From contig JAYYPW010000008.1 in NCBI GenBank assembly GCA_036128855.1, positions 186,001 through 250,000 of the forward strand: a DNA stretch of 64,000 nucleotides, written 5' to 3'. Under the pieces are notes generated by a model. That model saw only the letters and a list, made by a program, of their open reading frames with translations, made no database searches and had not been told where the DNA came from. Origin of the DNA: JAYYPW01 sp036128855. GTDB lineage: Bacteria; Pseudomonadota; Gammaproteobacteria; Comchoanobacterales; Comchoanobacteraceae. Made by a program: the position numbers and the translations under genes. Shown one piece after another: positions 19,118-28,977 of the stretch (within the stretch, counting starts at the first letter, position 1; each line of letters starts with the position of its first letter).

Positions 19118-22100
19118 ATGCAAAAAAAGGCCATAGGAGATCATATAGATATAGGTAAATCTTGCCTATCTTTTGTATTTATAGTTTTTGCACGGCTAGG
19201 GTTCTATCTGCTTTTTAGTGCATTATTTCTTCAAACCCATGCACAAATATCAGACCCTGAGCAATTACAACAAATGTATACAAGTGCCGGGGATCTAGGA
19301 GAGATGTCTCTCAAGCTACTTAACGGTATTACTGGAGAGATGCGTGAACTCCAAATGATCACCAGTTTACCAGCAACCCCATTAGGAAAAATTAATTCTG
19401 TTTTTTTTAGTGTCTTTACTTACGGGGTCTTTGCTTTCGTGGGTATCGCTGCAGGTTATACAGTAGTCATGGGGACAATCGGCACAGCTTACGAGGGAGA
19501 AACCTTAGGAAAAAAACTGGGTAGAGATCGATCATTTTTATTTTTCCGAACCATGACAAGCGTTATTTTATTTTTACCGTTACCGACAGGTTATTCTGGT
19601 GTACAAGTCATGTTAAATAACATCACGATACAAGGTGTAGCGTTAGGGAATGCCACCTGGAAAGCAATAGCTACAGCAATGCTAACCTATCAAGGTGGAA
19701 TAGGTAATATCATTATCGGTCTTGGGGGATTAAGCCAAGAGTTTTCTTTAGTCCAGATCAATTCAGAAACACAAAAGACGCAGGTTGACTCAATGTCAAA
19801 TATGACAACCAACCTTAAAAAGCAATTAATTACTGATGAGAGAAATGGGCTAGTATCTGATGGGCCGTATTTAATGTCTTTATTAAGTAGTAGTCAGTGC
19901 GTGTTACAGTACTCAAATGTGGTTTATGATGATGGTAGTAGCGGCGCAGGAACGTCCTTAGATACAACAGATTATTATAAACGCATTGACGTTATTTTAA
20001 GTAAGTTCCAAAAGCAAATGCGTGAAACAGGTTGTAAGGAGCAAGGGGATTGTGTTTTAGACTATCAATACGATAGTAAGTCTAAAGATTGTGGGAAGTA
20101 TGACGTTGTAATTGATGATGAAACTCAATATGGAGGAACCATAAGTGATATGCTACTGCAAACCGCTAGGCAAATATCAACACAAGCCGTTAGTTTTTAC
20201 GTGCCAAATCTGAAGTATATTGCAGGGCTTTGCGATGGGCAAAACTGTCTTACTACGGATTTGCAAAATCAAATTGGCCGAACTATGTACGCTCTTGGAG
20301 ATACTTGGGTATCTCAAACGCAGTATTATGCGCGTTCAGATTGGTTCATAAAAAATGCGGCAACTGGTAGTGAAGATAGTAGTGGTGAAATAACTGGAAC
20401 ATTAAGTGACTTACTCAATGGTGGTTGGGCAATGGCTGCACCAAATTACATGTATTATAGTAAAAGGATGGGCTCAAGTAATCAAGCTGCACCATCAGGG
20501 GCACCCACAAATAATGAAAACATAGTCAAGATAACAGTACAGGACCAAAATAACGATTTCAAAAACTTTATAAATGATGATGGAGACGTCTACATCACAC
20601 CATTACTAGGAGGAGGAACGCCTGGAGGTGTTGCAAAAGAGATTCAAGCCCTAATTACGACTAACTACACGGTATCTGTGCCAACCAGTAATAATTACAT
20701 GACAACCTGCGAGAGCTCTGCAGATTGTATGCAAAAATGTGCAGAGAATTTCTCTCAGTGTAAGAATTTTTTTGATTTAATAGGCGGGTATAAAGGAGAT
20801 ATATCAAATCCAGGTAATTTTGAAGCAGGTAAATATACAAAGTACTTTTATGAAAAGTTCAAACAAATTAACGTAAATAGCGTATCAACATTTGATCAAC
20901 TAGAAGCCAACTCAGGTATGTGTGATATTCCATTTACGCAAAATGGTAATTGCGGCACATCAATATCATCTACGGGTCCATTGAAGCCTGAAATTGCTAT
21001 ACCCTCTGCTTTTGCTCTAGTGATCGTGACTATTGCACTTGGTTTAATACCGTTCTTTAAGCCAGTTGCAACGGTAGGTTTACTTGCTGTTGCAGCAGTA
21101 TCACTACCATTTGCTTTTATGGCTACAGCAAATAGTGTGAGTACTATGGTTGATATTTTTATTGATCCACTGAAGCTGTATCCCAAATCCTTAGGTATGG
21201 ATGTACAAACTTTTGCTTATTTCATGTCTAAGGCATGGATTGATGTATTTGGTTGGAACCAGGTTACTTTATTTACCTACCCAGTGCAGGCTATTGCCAC
21301 CTATGGAGCATTAGTTATGCAGTATAGTGTAACTTTTTTAATACGTATTGGTACAGACACCTTTAATGCTAATATGTCATCATCTTTTAGCTATTTCATC
21401 AATAAGATGTACATGACATTACCTCTTTTTATAGCAAACACCATGTCTAAGGTAGTCGGCCAATATGGTGATGAATGGCTTTTACAACCTATGCCAATAA
21501 TGACAGTACAATGGGCACAAAACGTATGCGCCCGTGCAGGAGTGTGTCTACCACCATTTCTATTTATTATCTGGATTCTGGTTATACCTATCCCCATCTA
21601 CTTAATTATTGGTGCGATATTAAAGGTAATTGGATTTGCTTTACGTGTAGCAGTCACAGTGGCACAAATTATAAACATGGTTGCATTTCATGATTTTATT
21701 TTACAAGTACAGTTATTTGTCAATGAGCTATATAATCCAATATATTTCGCAATTGCAGTTCCTTCTGTGGTGCTTGGAGCAACGTTTGCATTTATGATGC
21801 CCCTATACCCAGTATTAATTTACAGCATGAGTGTACTACATTGGGTGATATTTTATGTAGAAGCTATACTAGCTACACCTATTATTTTATTTGGACTTGC
21901 AAATCCTAAAGGCCAAGGATTATTAGGCGAGGCTAAGCAAATATTGATGGTGATGCTAGTGCTCTTTTTAAAGCCATTTCTCACAGTACTTGGATTTTTT
22001 TGTGCACAAATTGTTGCATCTTTTGGAATATTATTTTATGCCCAAATGGCATTGCCAGTACTTAATAACCAGATTGGATCTTGGGCGGCAAGCCAAGACG

Positions 22101-22441
22101 ACTCAGTTGCAGCAACGATGACTATTATGGGAATGATTGTTTTTGTGTATGCTTACTATCAGATAATTACTTTCAGTTTTGCGATGATCTACAAAGTACC
22201 AAATGCAATATTCCGCTGGATTGGCGCAGGTATGGCTGGTGAAGAAGATGTTGAAAAAATGCAAGCAATCTCAGAGCAATTTACCTCTGCAGTACAAGAA
22301 GTTGCGGGCAGTGGAAAAGATGTTGCTTCAGGAATGGGATCTGCAGGATCTCAATTTGGGGCATCAAGCGCAGAGAAAAACTTCCAAGGAAAATACGACC
22401 AGCAAAAAGCAACAGAGCAAGATAGGAAGACTGACGATTAA
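19118..22441 (+). CDS. DotA/TraY-family inner-membrane protein, copy 2
   Basis: A second, tandem DotA-like protein of 1107 residues. The N-terminal block shows AYEGETLGKKLGRDRSFLFFRTM and LPLPTGYSGVQVM, matching DotA spacing. A large periplasmic region (~175-620) contains a Cys-rich patch (TCESSADCMQKCAENFSQC). The C-terminal membrane block from ~626 includes AILATPIILFGLANPKGQGLLGEAKQ and VPNAIFRWIGAGM near 1027, the same signature as copy 1. The tail is Gln/Glu/Ser-rich. It starts 58 bases after dotA1, and its stop overlaps the start of copy 3 as TAATG, so copies 2 and 3 are translationally coupled. It may form a mixed channel with the other copies or serve a different substrate class; this is inference. 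Confidence 0.88.
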   Translation: MQKKAIGDHIDIGKSCLSFVFIVFARLGFYLLFSALFLQTHAQISDPEQLQQMYTSAGDLGEMSLKLLNGITGEMRELQMITSLPATPLGKINSVFFSVFTYGVFAFVGIAAGYTVVMGTIGTAYEGETLGKKLGRDRSFLFFRTMTSVILFLPLPTGYSGVQVMLNNITIQGVALGNATWKAIATAMLTYQGGIGNIIIGLGGLSQEFSLVQINSETQKTQVDSMSNMTTNLKKQLITDERNGLVSDGPYLMSLLSSSQCVLQYSNVVYDDGSSGAGTSLDTTDYYKRIDVILSKFQKQMRETGCKEQGDCVLDYQYDSKSKDCGKYDVVIDDETQYGGTISDMLLQTARQISTQAVSFYVPNLKYIAGLCDGQNCLTTDLQNQIGRTMYALGDTWVSQTQYYARSDWFIKNAATGSEDSSGEITGTLSDLLNGGWAMAAPNYMYYSKRMGSSNQAAPSGAPTNNENIVKITVQDQNNDFKNFINDDGDVYITPLLGGGTPGGVAKEIQALITTNYTVSVPTSNNYMTTCESSADCMQKCAENFSQCKNFFDLIGGYKGDISNPGNFEAGKYTKYFYEKFKQINVNSVSTFDQLEANSGMCDIPFTQNGNCGTSISSTGPLKPEIAIPSAFALVIVTIALGLIPFFKPVATVGLLAVAAVSLPFAFMATANSVSTMVDIFIDPLKLYPKSLGMDVQTFAYFMSKAWIDVFGWNQVTLFTYPVQAIATYGALVMQYSVTFLIRIGTDTFNANMSSSFSYFINKMYMTLPLFIANTMSKVVGQYGDEWLLQPMPIMTVQWAQNVCARAGVCLPPFLFIIWILVIPIPIYLIIGAILKVIGFALRVAVTVAQIINMVAFHDFILQVQLFVNELYNPIYFAIAVPSVVLGATFAFMMPLYPVLIYSMSVLHWVIFYVEAILATPIILFGLANPKGQGLLGEAKQILMVMLVLFLKPFLTVLGFFCAQIVASFGILFYAQMALPVLNNQIGSWAASQDDSVAATMTIMGMIVFVYAYYQIITFSFAMIYKVPNAIFRWIGAGMAGEEDVEKMQAISEQFTSAVQEVAGSGKDVASGMGSAGSQFGASSAEKNFQGKYDQQKATEQDRKTDD

Positions 22442-25400
22442 TGAGAACAATTGTGGATATAAAGCGACAAATGCGTGTATGCTACAAGCTGCTTAGCAGC
22501 ATTTTGAATATGCATATCGTAAACTATAGTGAAAAATATTCCAATCGGAGCATGCTAGTTGTGCATAAAGCGAAGAACTATCTAAATGGTATATTAGGAG
22601 TAGCTATCTTAGTTCTCGCAACGATATCTACACCACAAGTACAAGCACAAAATACGGGCAACTTTATATTGAATGTCTTTTACCAGAACCAAAATAGACA
22701 AGCAAGTTGTGGGCAGAGTAATGATACCAAAGGCTTTGATTTGGCAAAAAGACATGGCTGGATATATTCTGGGTACTTATTTCATATGTTACTCAATGGT
22801 TTAGAATCAGAAACCTCTGTTATAGCGCCACCAGCTGGTCAAGATAACTTATTTGGAATATCAGAGTGCGATGACTCATATTGTTACATGCAGCGTACGT
22901 TTGGCTATATGCCAGGTCTTTTTTATGTGGATAATGGCCCATTATGTTCTTATGGGTCAGATATTGGTACGAGTGCAAAGAGTGTCAGTAATTTAATGTT
23001 ACTTCTAAATTATGGACTTTTTTCTGTAATGATGATTTTAACTGCATATGCAATAACACAAGGGGTATTATTAGGTGCTGCACAAGAAGGAAGCTTAACA
23101 CAAAAACTATCATTACTTTCAGCTACTCGTATTTGTGTCGGAGCTGCTCTAATTGTACCTCAGCCAGACACAGGGTACTCAACCATACAAGTATTACTTA
23201 TGTATGTCATTATGATGGGCGTAGGACTTGCTGATAGGGCTTTTAGTGGAGCAGTAGATGCTTTTCTAGAAACTGGTTACGTTTTTACATTAACCACCGG
23301 ATCTACTCAACAAGCTGAAGTCACAAGAGATACGCAGTTAGCAAAGTATACAAAAAGTGCCTTCGAAGGGATTCAAGAAAGTAATATAAGATATGAAGGG
23401 TATACAGATTTAATGAGAAGAATGGTGTGTTCACAGTATCAAGTCTATTCCCGAATGTTACGGCAGAATAACACAACAATACAGAATGGACTCGCATCAA
23501 TGTCATTTGCAGATATGCCTCTTGAATTAATAACTAAGCAAACAACAGAAGGTGATAAAATCACCGTAACATTTGGTGATCAGCAGGGAGTAGATTCTTA
23601 TCCATCCTGGTGTGGTACTTTAGAGTTTCCCGTCAGTCAACAGGCAAGGTTTAATAATATCCTGAGGCAGTTCAATCAAAATACTTTTATACTATTCAAA
23701 AATGCCATAGATTATGCGAGGAATTACCGGTTAAACATCTATAAACCAGGTGAAAGCTCCATGGAGACAAAGTACACAACTTGTCTAAGAAGGGAGCTAG
23801 TAACAGAGTATAGCTATATCAAAGGCCCATCCTTGTCTTCAGATGGAAGTACAACACCAACATGTGCTGCAAGTAATGGGCAAGCACCGACTTTTACACA
23901 AATCCCAGGTATAGATTGCTCAGATCCAGGTCTTCGTCCAGCGCATCTCAACCTTGGTTCTAACGGAGTATTTCAAGGAGAAATATTACAGCCATTGGTT
24001 ACAAGAGCTATTGCGTGGCAATCGTGTTCTAACCAAAGTACAACAGTAAAGCTAGGCGCAGAAGGAAATGAGTACTCTGGCTGTATTTCAGATTTAGCAC
24101 AGAACTTATCTAACTTACTGCAGGGGCTTACAAACGATTTTGGGTATGATGGTACCTCAGAGATACAAATCAAAGAATGGATGTTAAAAAGCAGTGGTGA
24201 GAGCAATGCCGGTGGACTTCGTAATAAAAGTGTTATATCTAACGGTGATCCAAGTACATGTAAATCCGCAAATGCTAGCTGCTATGAATACGATATCAAT
24301 CAGATAGCTCTAGCAGATAGTCAAAATGCTACAACCTACACAGGAGATCAGTATGACCTAGTTAAGGCATACCGTCTAATTGATCCCGCACTAGAAGTAA
24401 AATCTCGTTTAGGAGATTACGCATTTAATAATATTCGTGAAGCTATTGCAGATTACAATACTCCAGCTACAACTACACAAGCAGTAAATCCTATGGAAGA
24501 CATAGATAATAATAGTCAAGGTAGTAGTGCATTAGACGTTGTTACCAAAAATCTTCTAGGGCCACTTTACAATGATTTTGATAGTGCTATGAAACCGCAA
24601 ACAGGTTATCTACTCAGGATGATGCCAGATTGGTTTCCACCCTCGGTAGTAAACTTCAAACAGTCTATATTCATGGTTTTAGAGAGATTGTTTGGTTTTT
24701 ACTATTTTAATGATCCTGTGGATGAAAAGCAATACTTCAATAACTGGTTTGAAGGGAAATACAAAAACGCAAGTACTAGGTGCACAAAGGTGTTTGCAAG
24801 TGCTTGCGGATCCACAAATGGATGTTTCCAGGCTATGAAAAATGCAAACTGTATACGCAATGGCGGCCTATTAGGTGCAGCAAACTCCATATTAAATCAA
24901 GTAAACTATAACCCTTTTAGTGATTTTGTACAAACAGGTATCACTATCATGCGGGCAACCGGGTACTACATTATGTATAATAATATAGACCTTTTTATCG
25001 CGAATGCAGCAGCCTCAGCAATTTATTTTGGAATGGAAGTTGGGGTGGGATTGGCTGTTGCAGGCATGAAGATGCTTTGGGAGAATTTTGGGCCGAGTTG
25101 GATGCAAAAGACAGCAGTGAGTGCCTTAGAGATTCCATTTGACGTATTAACCATGATGCAAACACTAGATCTATCACTTGCTGAATACTATACAACACTA
25201 TGTAACAGTCTAATTTTTATTATGTTACCTTTTGGTTTTATGATGGGGATTTTGATACCTTTTTATCCCATACTCATTTTTGTGACAGCTGTATTTGGGT
25301 GGTTTGCTGCAACATTAGAGGGGATAATTGCCGCACCTCTAATTGCGATAGGCTTAGCACATCCCTCTTATCATGATGTTATGGGTAAATCTACACAGTC

Positions 25401-27456
25401 AGTTTTATTGATGTTTTCATTATTCCTTCAACCAATAATGCTGGTTTTCGGGGTTTTTGTCAGCATTATACTACTCAACGTCATGATAATATTTTTCAAC
25501 TCTGGTTTTCTATATTATCTAAGTATGTTATTTAATCCATCAGGGGGGGGGACTAGTTTATTTACCGACTCAAATAGTGATGTAATGATATTAATAACCA
25601 TCGGTATCGTCTATGTTTACACCATGATGATCTGGGAAGTAACATCAAAGTCCTGCATGGTTATGGTTATGCTCAACGACAGAGTTATGCGTTGGATGGA
25701 CTCAAACTTCCAGCCACAATCAGGCGCACAAATGGCACAGCAGCTTATGAATGCAGCAAAAGAAGGAGCTGGTGCTGTAGGTAGTGCAGCCAAATCAGGC
25801 CTGAGTGCGGTAAATGAAAAAGCAAATAAAGGTGCATCAGAACTTGCCAAAGCAGCTACTAAAGTACTTTCTACTATACCAAACGCAGCAGCATATGCTG
25901 AGATGAAAAGAGCTAGTAAAGGTGAGAAAGGCAAAGGAGTTTCTGGCGCATTTGGAAGAGGAGTTGCACAGATGCTCACAGTTGGTAAAGGTGGGAAGCG
26001 ACAAGCTGCAGTTTTTCAGAAATTAAGATCAGAGTTAGGTGATGATGCTAAAAATCTTGGGCAGCTTGCAGCACCACACGCAGCCTTAGGTAAAGCTATG
26101 GCCAAAGCTGAAAGCAAATTGGGCACAAGTAATTTACGTAGCAAAGCTAGTGCTGATATCAAGGTAACCAAGCTTTATTTAAAGCACATTAATAAAATTC
26201 AAGATATTAAAAACGTAAAAGCCCAAGATGCAGGGTTAAAAGAGTTAAAAGAAAGGTTGAAAGATAAAAAAGAGGATAAAAATAATAAAATTAAAGAATT
26301 AAAACAAAATGGCGAAAATATAAATCAAAACTCGGAACTTAGTAGATTAAATAATCAAATATCTAGCTTGGAAGAGTCTGTAAAAACAGTTGAGAATATG
26401 TATGCGGACAAGTTTGAACAAGCAAACCAAGAATACAGCACTGCAGTGTCAAATGTTTATAGTGAATTACGAGACAATATTGCAAACGCAGACCCAAGGC
26501 GTTTATCAGATGTAACCGGACCAGATAGTCCTGACCTAGGTAAAATGACTGTAGGAGAAATGAATAGAAAAATTGTAGATATGATTGAAAATAAAGACGA
26601 TACCGTAATACAAAATACAGAAGATATGGTTGCTGCAAGAGCTGCAGGATATAGCTGGGATGAAATATTTGCAAAATTCGATGATGGCCAAGGTAATATT
26701 GGCATCGATGTTGACGATCCAAGCCAAATGATGGGTAATAAAAACATAGTAAAAATGGTTACCCAAGCTGCAAAAGTAAAAGTAATGAAAGAAGGGGATA
26801 TTTGGGAAGGTGGCAAAAATCCAGCTTTTTCAACCTTTGCAGGTAAAGAAGAGTCAGATAGACAGCTACAAGAGGTGTATACAAAATTTGTACGTGACGA
26901 AGACGGTAATGTAAATGAACAAAATATAATCGGGTTGATGAACGATAGAGTAGACCCAAGTCTACTAAAAAGCATAGGATTATCTGCACAAGAAGTAAGT
27001 AGTGTAGCACGCTCTGGCGGAACATCTAATAACTACAGCTATAGTACGGTAGATAAATTAGTAGAAGCAGGCTATGGAGTGCAAGAAATAAGAAATGCAG
27101 CGTGGAAGCAAAGAGGTCAATACGATAAAACATGGATTCGAGTGTCAGAGCCAGACACGAGAAAAGGTATGTTTTATGGAGAGTATTCTCAGCAAGGAGG
27201 TTTTTTACAAAGAAGATCTCACGTGAGTAGAAATGAGCGGATTGATCAAGCCATTGCAGACAAAATTATAAATAGGTACTCAGGCCAAGATGTAAGGATT
27301 AAAGTGTTTAACCCACTAACAAGAAAAATGGTAACTGCTAAGTACCATGATTCTGAAGCTGGAAGCTTAGGAGGGCCAGGTAAGGGATTCTTTAAGCAAA
27401 AATTTGGTATCACTTTAAATCAGTGGAGTCGTAACCGTGCAGGAAAAGGGCTTTAA
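22441..27456 (+). CDS. DotA/TraY-family inner-membrane protein, copy 3, with long C-terminal extension
   Basis: A third DotA-like protein, 1671 residues, the largest of the three. The N-terminal block contains AAQEGSLTQKLSLLSATRICVGAALIVPQPDTGYSTIQV. The periplasmic part (~245-815) has many cysteines. The membrane block includes GIIAAPLIAIGLAHPSYHDVMGKSTQ and LNDRVMRWMDSNF near 1078, aligned with copies 1 and 2. Beyond it lies a tail of about 580 residues absent from copies 1 and 2: an Ala/Lys-rich stretch, a strongly charged Lys/Glu coiled-coil-like region (~1270-1330), then an unrecognised domain and a basic end. The start overlaps the stop of copy 2. The tail is probably cytosolic if topology follows DotA, but its side of the membrane is not certain. 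Confidence 0.86.
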   Translation: MRTIVDIKRQMRVCYKLLSSILNMHIVNYSEKYSNRSMLVVHKAKNYLNGILGVAILVLATISTPQVQAQNTGNFILNVFYQNQNRQASCGQSNDTKGFDLAKRHGWIYSGYLFHMLLNGLESETSVIAPPAGQDNLFGISECDDSYCYMQRTFGYMPGLFYVDNGPLCSYGSDIGTSAKSVSNLMLLLNYGLFSVMMILTAYAITQGVLLGAAQEGSLTQKLSLLSATRICVGAALIVPQPDTGYSTIQVLLMYVIMMGVGLADRAFSGAVDAFLETGYVFTLTTGSTQQAEVTRDTQLAKYTKSAFEGIQESNIRYEGYTDLMRRMVCSQYQVYSRMLRQNNTTIQNGLASMSFADMPLELITKQTTEGDKITVTFGDQQGVDSYPSWCGTLEFPVSQQARFNNILRQFNQNTFILFKNAIDYARNYRLNIYKPGESSMETKYTTCLRRELVTEYSYIKGPSLSSDGSTTPTCAASNGQAPTFTQIPGIDCSDPGLRPAHLNLGSNGVFQGEILQPLVTRAIAWQSCSNQSTTVKLGAEGNEYSGCISDLAQNLSNLLQGLTNDFGYDGTSEIQIKEWMLKSSGESNAGGLRNKSVISNGDPSTCKSANASCYEYDINQIALADSQNATTYTGDQYDLVKAYRLIDPALEVKSRLGDYAFNNIREAIADYNTPATTTQAVNPMEDIDNNSQGSSALDVVTKNLLGPLYNDFDSAMKPQTGYLLRMMPDWFPPSVVNFKQSIFMVLERLFGFYYFNDPVDEKQYFNNWFEGKYKNASTRCTKVFASACGSTNGCFQAMKNANCIRNGGLLGAANSILNQVNYNPFSDFVQTGITIMRATGYYIMYNNIDLFIANAAASAIYFGMEVGVGLAVAGMKMLWENFGPSWMQKTAVSALEIPFDVLTMMQTLDLSLAEYYTTLCNSLIFIMLPFGFMMGILIPFYPILIFVTAVFGWFAATLEGIIAAPLIAIGLAHPSYHDVMGKSTQSVLLMFSLFLQPIMLVFGVFVSIILLNVMIIFFNSGFLYYLSMLFNPSGGGTSLFTDSNSDVMILITIGIVYVYTMMIWEVTSKSCMVMVMLNDRVMRWMDSNFQPQSGAQMAQQLMNAAKEGAGAVGSAAKSGLSAVNEKANKGASELAKAATKVLSTIPNAAAYAEMKRASKGEKGKGVSGAFGRGVAQMLTVGKGGKRQAAVFQKLRSELGDDAKNLGQLAAPHAALGKAMAKAESKLGTSNLRSKASADIKVTKLYLKHINKIQDIKNVKAQDAGLKELKERLKDKKEDKNNKIKELKQNGENINQNSELSRLNNQISSLEESVKTVENMYADKFEQANQEYSTAVSNVYSELRDNIANADPRRLSDVTGPDSPDLGKMTVGEMNRKIVDMIENKDDTVIQNTEDMVAARAAGYSWDEIFAKFDDGQGNIGIDVDDPSQMMGNKNIVKMVTQAAKVKVMKEGDIWEGGKNPAFSTFAGKEESDRQLQEVYTKFVRDEDGNVNEQNIIGLMNDRVDPSLLKSIGLSAQEVSSVARSGGTSNNYSYSTVDKLVEAGYGVQEIRNAAWKQRGQYDKTWIRVSEPDTRKGMFYGEYSQQGGFLQRRSHVSRNERIDQAIADKIINRYSGQDVRIKVFNPLTRKMVTAKYHDSEAGSLGGPGKGFFKQKFGITLNQWSRNRAGKGL

Positions 27457-27746
27457 ATTTAGATTTTTTAAAAGTCTGTAAAAACAAAGTGTGTACCTAT
27501 ACAGAGTGGCAGTATATACAGAGTGTTTAAACATTTTTTCGTTTGTAAAAAATCAAAATAAAACAGACTAAGCAAAAAATACAAAAAAGTACCTACGAAA
27601 AGTATCAATCAGAAGCAATCCTGTGCCTTTTACTTACATGAGAAAGTTATTTCGAAACAAACGCGAGTATATAATTTTCTAATAAAAAACAGAGCTAACA
27701 AGAGTCATAGTCACTCAGTTTATATATGTTAAAGTAAAAATACTTA
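27457..27746. other. Convergent intergenic region between dotA copy 3 and dotB
   Basis: 290 bases without a convincing gene. It holds an 11-bp direct repeat (27498-27508 and 27515-27525) and an A/T-only hairpin (ATTTTTT at 27533-27539 and AAAAAAT at 27547-27553) that could end transcription from both sides. No GC-rich intrinsic terminator was seen. Confidence 0.5.
27498..27525 (+). repeat. Tandem 11-bp direct repeat
   Basis: TATACAGAGTG occurs twice with a 17-bp period in the convergent gap between dotA copy 3 and dotB. Only two copies are seen. It may be a protein-binding pair or chance. Confidence 0.5.
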
Positions 27747-28907
27747 CTAGCTACCTACGCCCATATCATGATCTTGCCCTTGGTGGTAACGCTCGATCTT
27801 AGTTAATATAGCTTTATCAATCTTACCGTCTTTAAAAGCACGTTTTGCATCATCTAACATAGTATGATCTTGTTCTTTCACAATTTTACGGGTTGCTTGG
27901 CTGATGCGGTCAACAGGTACACTTAGAAGCTTTGATCGGATTGCCTCATTAAAAACGAGATACTCACGCAGTGGCATGCGTTTACCATCTACTGTTTTGA
28001 CCAAGCGCTGCCACACAATCATACGCATGGTTTCAATAATATCAATCGATTTACTGTTGCGTTCCTCTTCTGAAAAAGCATTAACCAAACGTCTTACCGT
28101 TTCTGCTACGCCATTACTATGCACAGTAGTATACACAGGGTGACCAGTAAGAGATGCTTCTAGCAGAGCATTAGTAGTTTCTTGATCACGAGTCTCACCG
28201 ACAAGTATCAGTCGAGGCTTACGACGAAGTGCATTGCGCACGCCAGCTGCGAAAGAAGGTAGGTGGCGCGGTATTTCACTTTGACTAATGATACAAGAGG
28301 GTTTATTTACATCATCATATACAAATTCAATAGGGGATTCATAGGTGAGAATTTTACGGTTAGAGTCCTCTTGTTCTGCAATAAAGCGAATAATCGCTGC
28401 GAGTAGAGTACTCTTACCTGAACCAGTTGATCCGGTAATATATACTGCCCCATCATCTGGATCTATATTATCCATAATCTCTTGGGGTAATAACATGTCT
28501 TTGAGCTCGGGTGGATGTGTGGGAATTACCCGCATAGTGATTTGTATACCTTCGTAGCCTTCAACAAGGCATGCTGTAGCATTTACACGAAAGCGATAGC
28601 GCTCGATGCGCGTAGGACGGAATTCATAATAGGTGTCTAGGTCATAACCACTTGCAAGCTGAGTGGTACCATTAGGACCATAAATATGATTCAGAAGTGT
28701 ACCAACTTCATTTTTTGTAAGTCTACGTCTAGTAGTGGGATATAACACACCGTATATCTCAGCGGTGATGTGTTCTTCAGTTTGGATAGTTATATCTGAT
28801 GCATGTCTTTCGTAACAAAACTGCAGTAGCAAATCAAGATTTGTAGGAGTAAATCTATCGAGAGGTTCGTTAGGTATTAGGTAGGTGTTGTCTGGTTTAG
28901 CATGCAT
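27747..28907 (-). CDS. dotB: Dot/Icm secretion ATPase DotB
   Basis: A cytoplasmic hexameric ATPase of the PilT/VirB11 superfamily that powers Dot/Icm assembly or secretion. 386 residues (Legionella DotB 377). Visible: N-terminal RHASDITIQTEE typical of the PilT-like domain, Walker A GSTGSGKST at 159-167, the Asp box around TYESPIEF, Walker B LILVGE at 233-238 and the His box HPVYTTVHSN at 256-265. All catalytic motifs are intact. It is the last gene of the reverse dotD-dotC-dotB cluster, 70 bases after dotC. The near match in length and the Dot/Icm neighbours distinguish it from a type IV pilus PilT. Confidence 0.95.
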   Translation of the reverse strand: MHAKPDNTYLIPNEPLDRFTPTNLDLLLQFCYERHASDITIQTEEHITAEIYGVLYPTTRRRLTKNEVGTLLNHIYGPNGTTQLASGYDLDTYYEFRPTRIERYRFRVNATACLVEGYEGIQITMRVIPTHPPELKDMLLPQEIMDNIDPDDGAVYITGSTGSGKSTLLAAIIRFIAEQEDSNRKILTYESPIEFVYDDVNKPSCIISQSEIPRHLPSFAAGVRNALRRKPRLILVGETRDQETTNALLEASLTGHPVYTTVHSNGVAETVRRLVNAFSEEERNSKSIDIIETMRMIVWQRLVKTVDGKRMPLREYLVFNEAIRSKLLSVPVDRISQATRKIVKEQDHTMLDDAKRAFKDGKIDKAILTKIERYHQGQDHDMGVGS

Positions 28908-28977
28908 GGATAGGTGTACATCTTAGTGATCAATAGCTCATAGCACAAAAGATTGTTTTATGCAGAAAAAAAAACAT

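Noticed and set aside
26457..26975. 172-codon reverse frame in the dotA copy 3 tail
   Set aside because: It is opposite a continuous forward frame with normal codon use, and its composition is Ser/Phe/Ile-rich as expected of antisense to a Lys/Glu-rich region.
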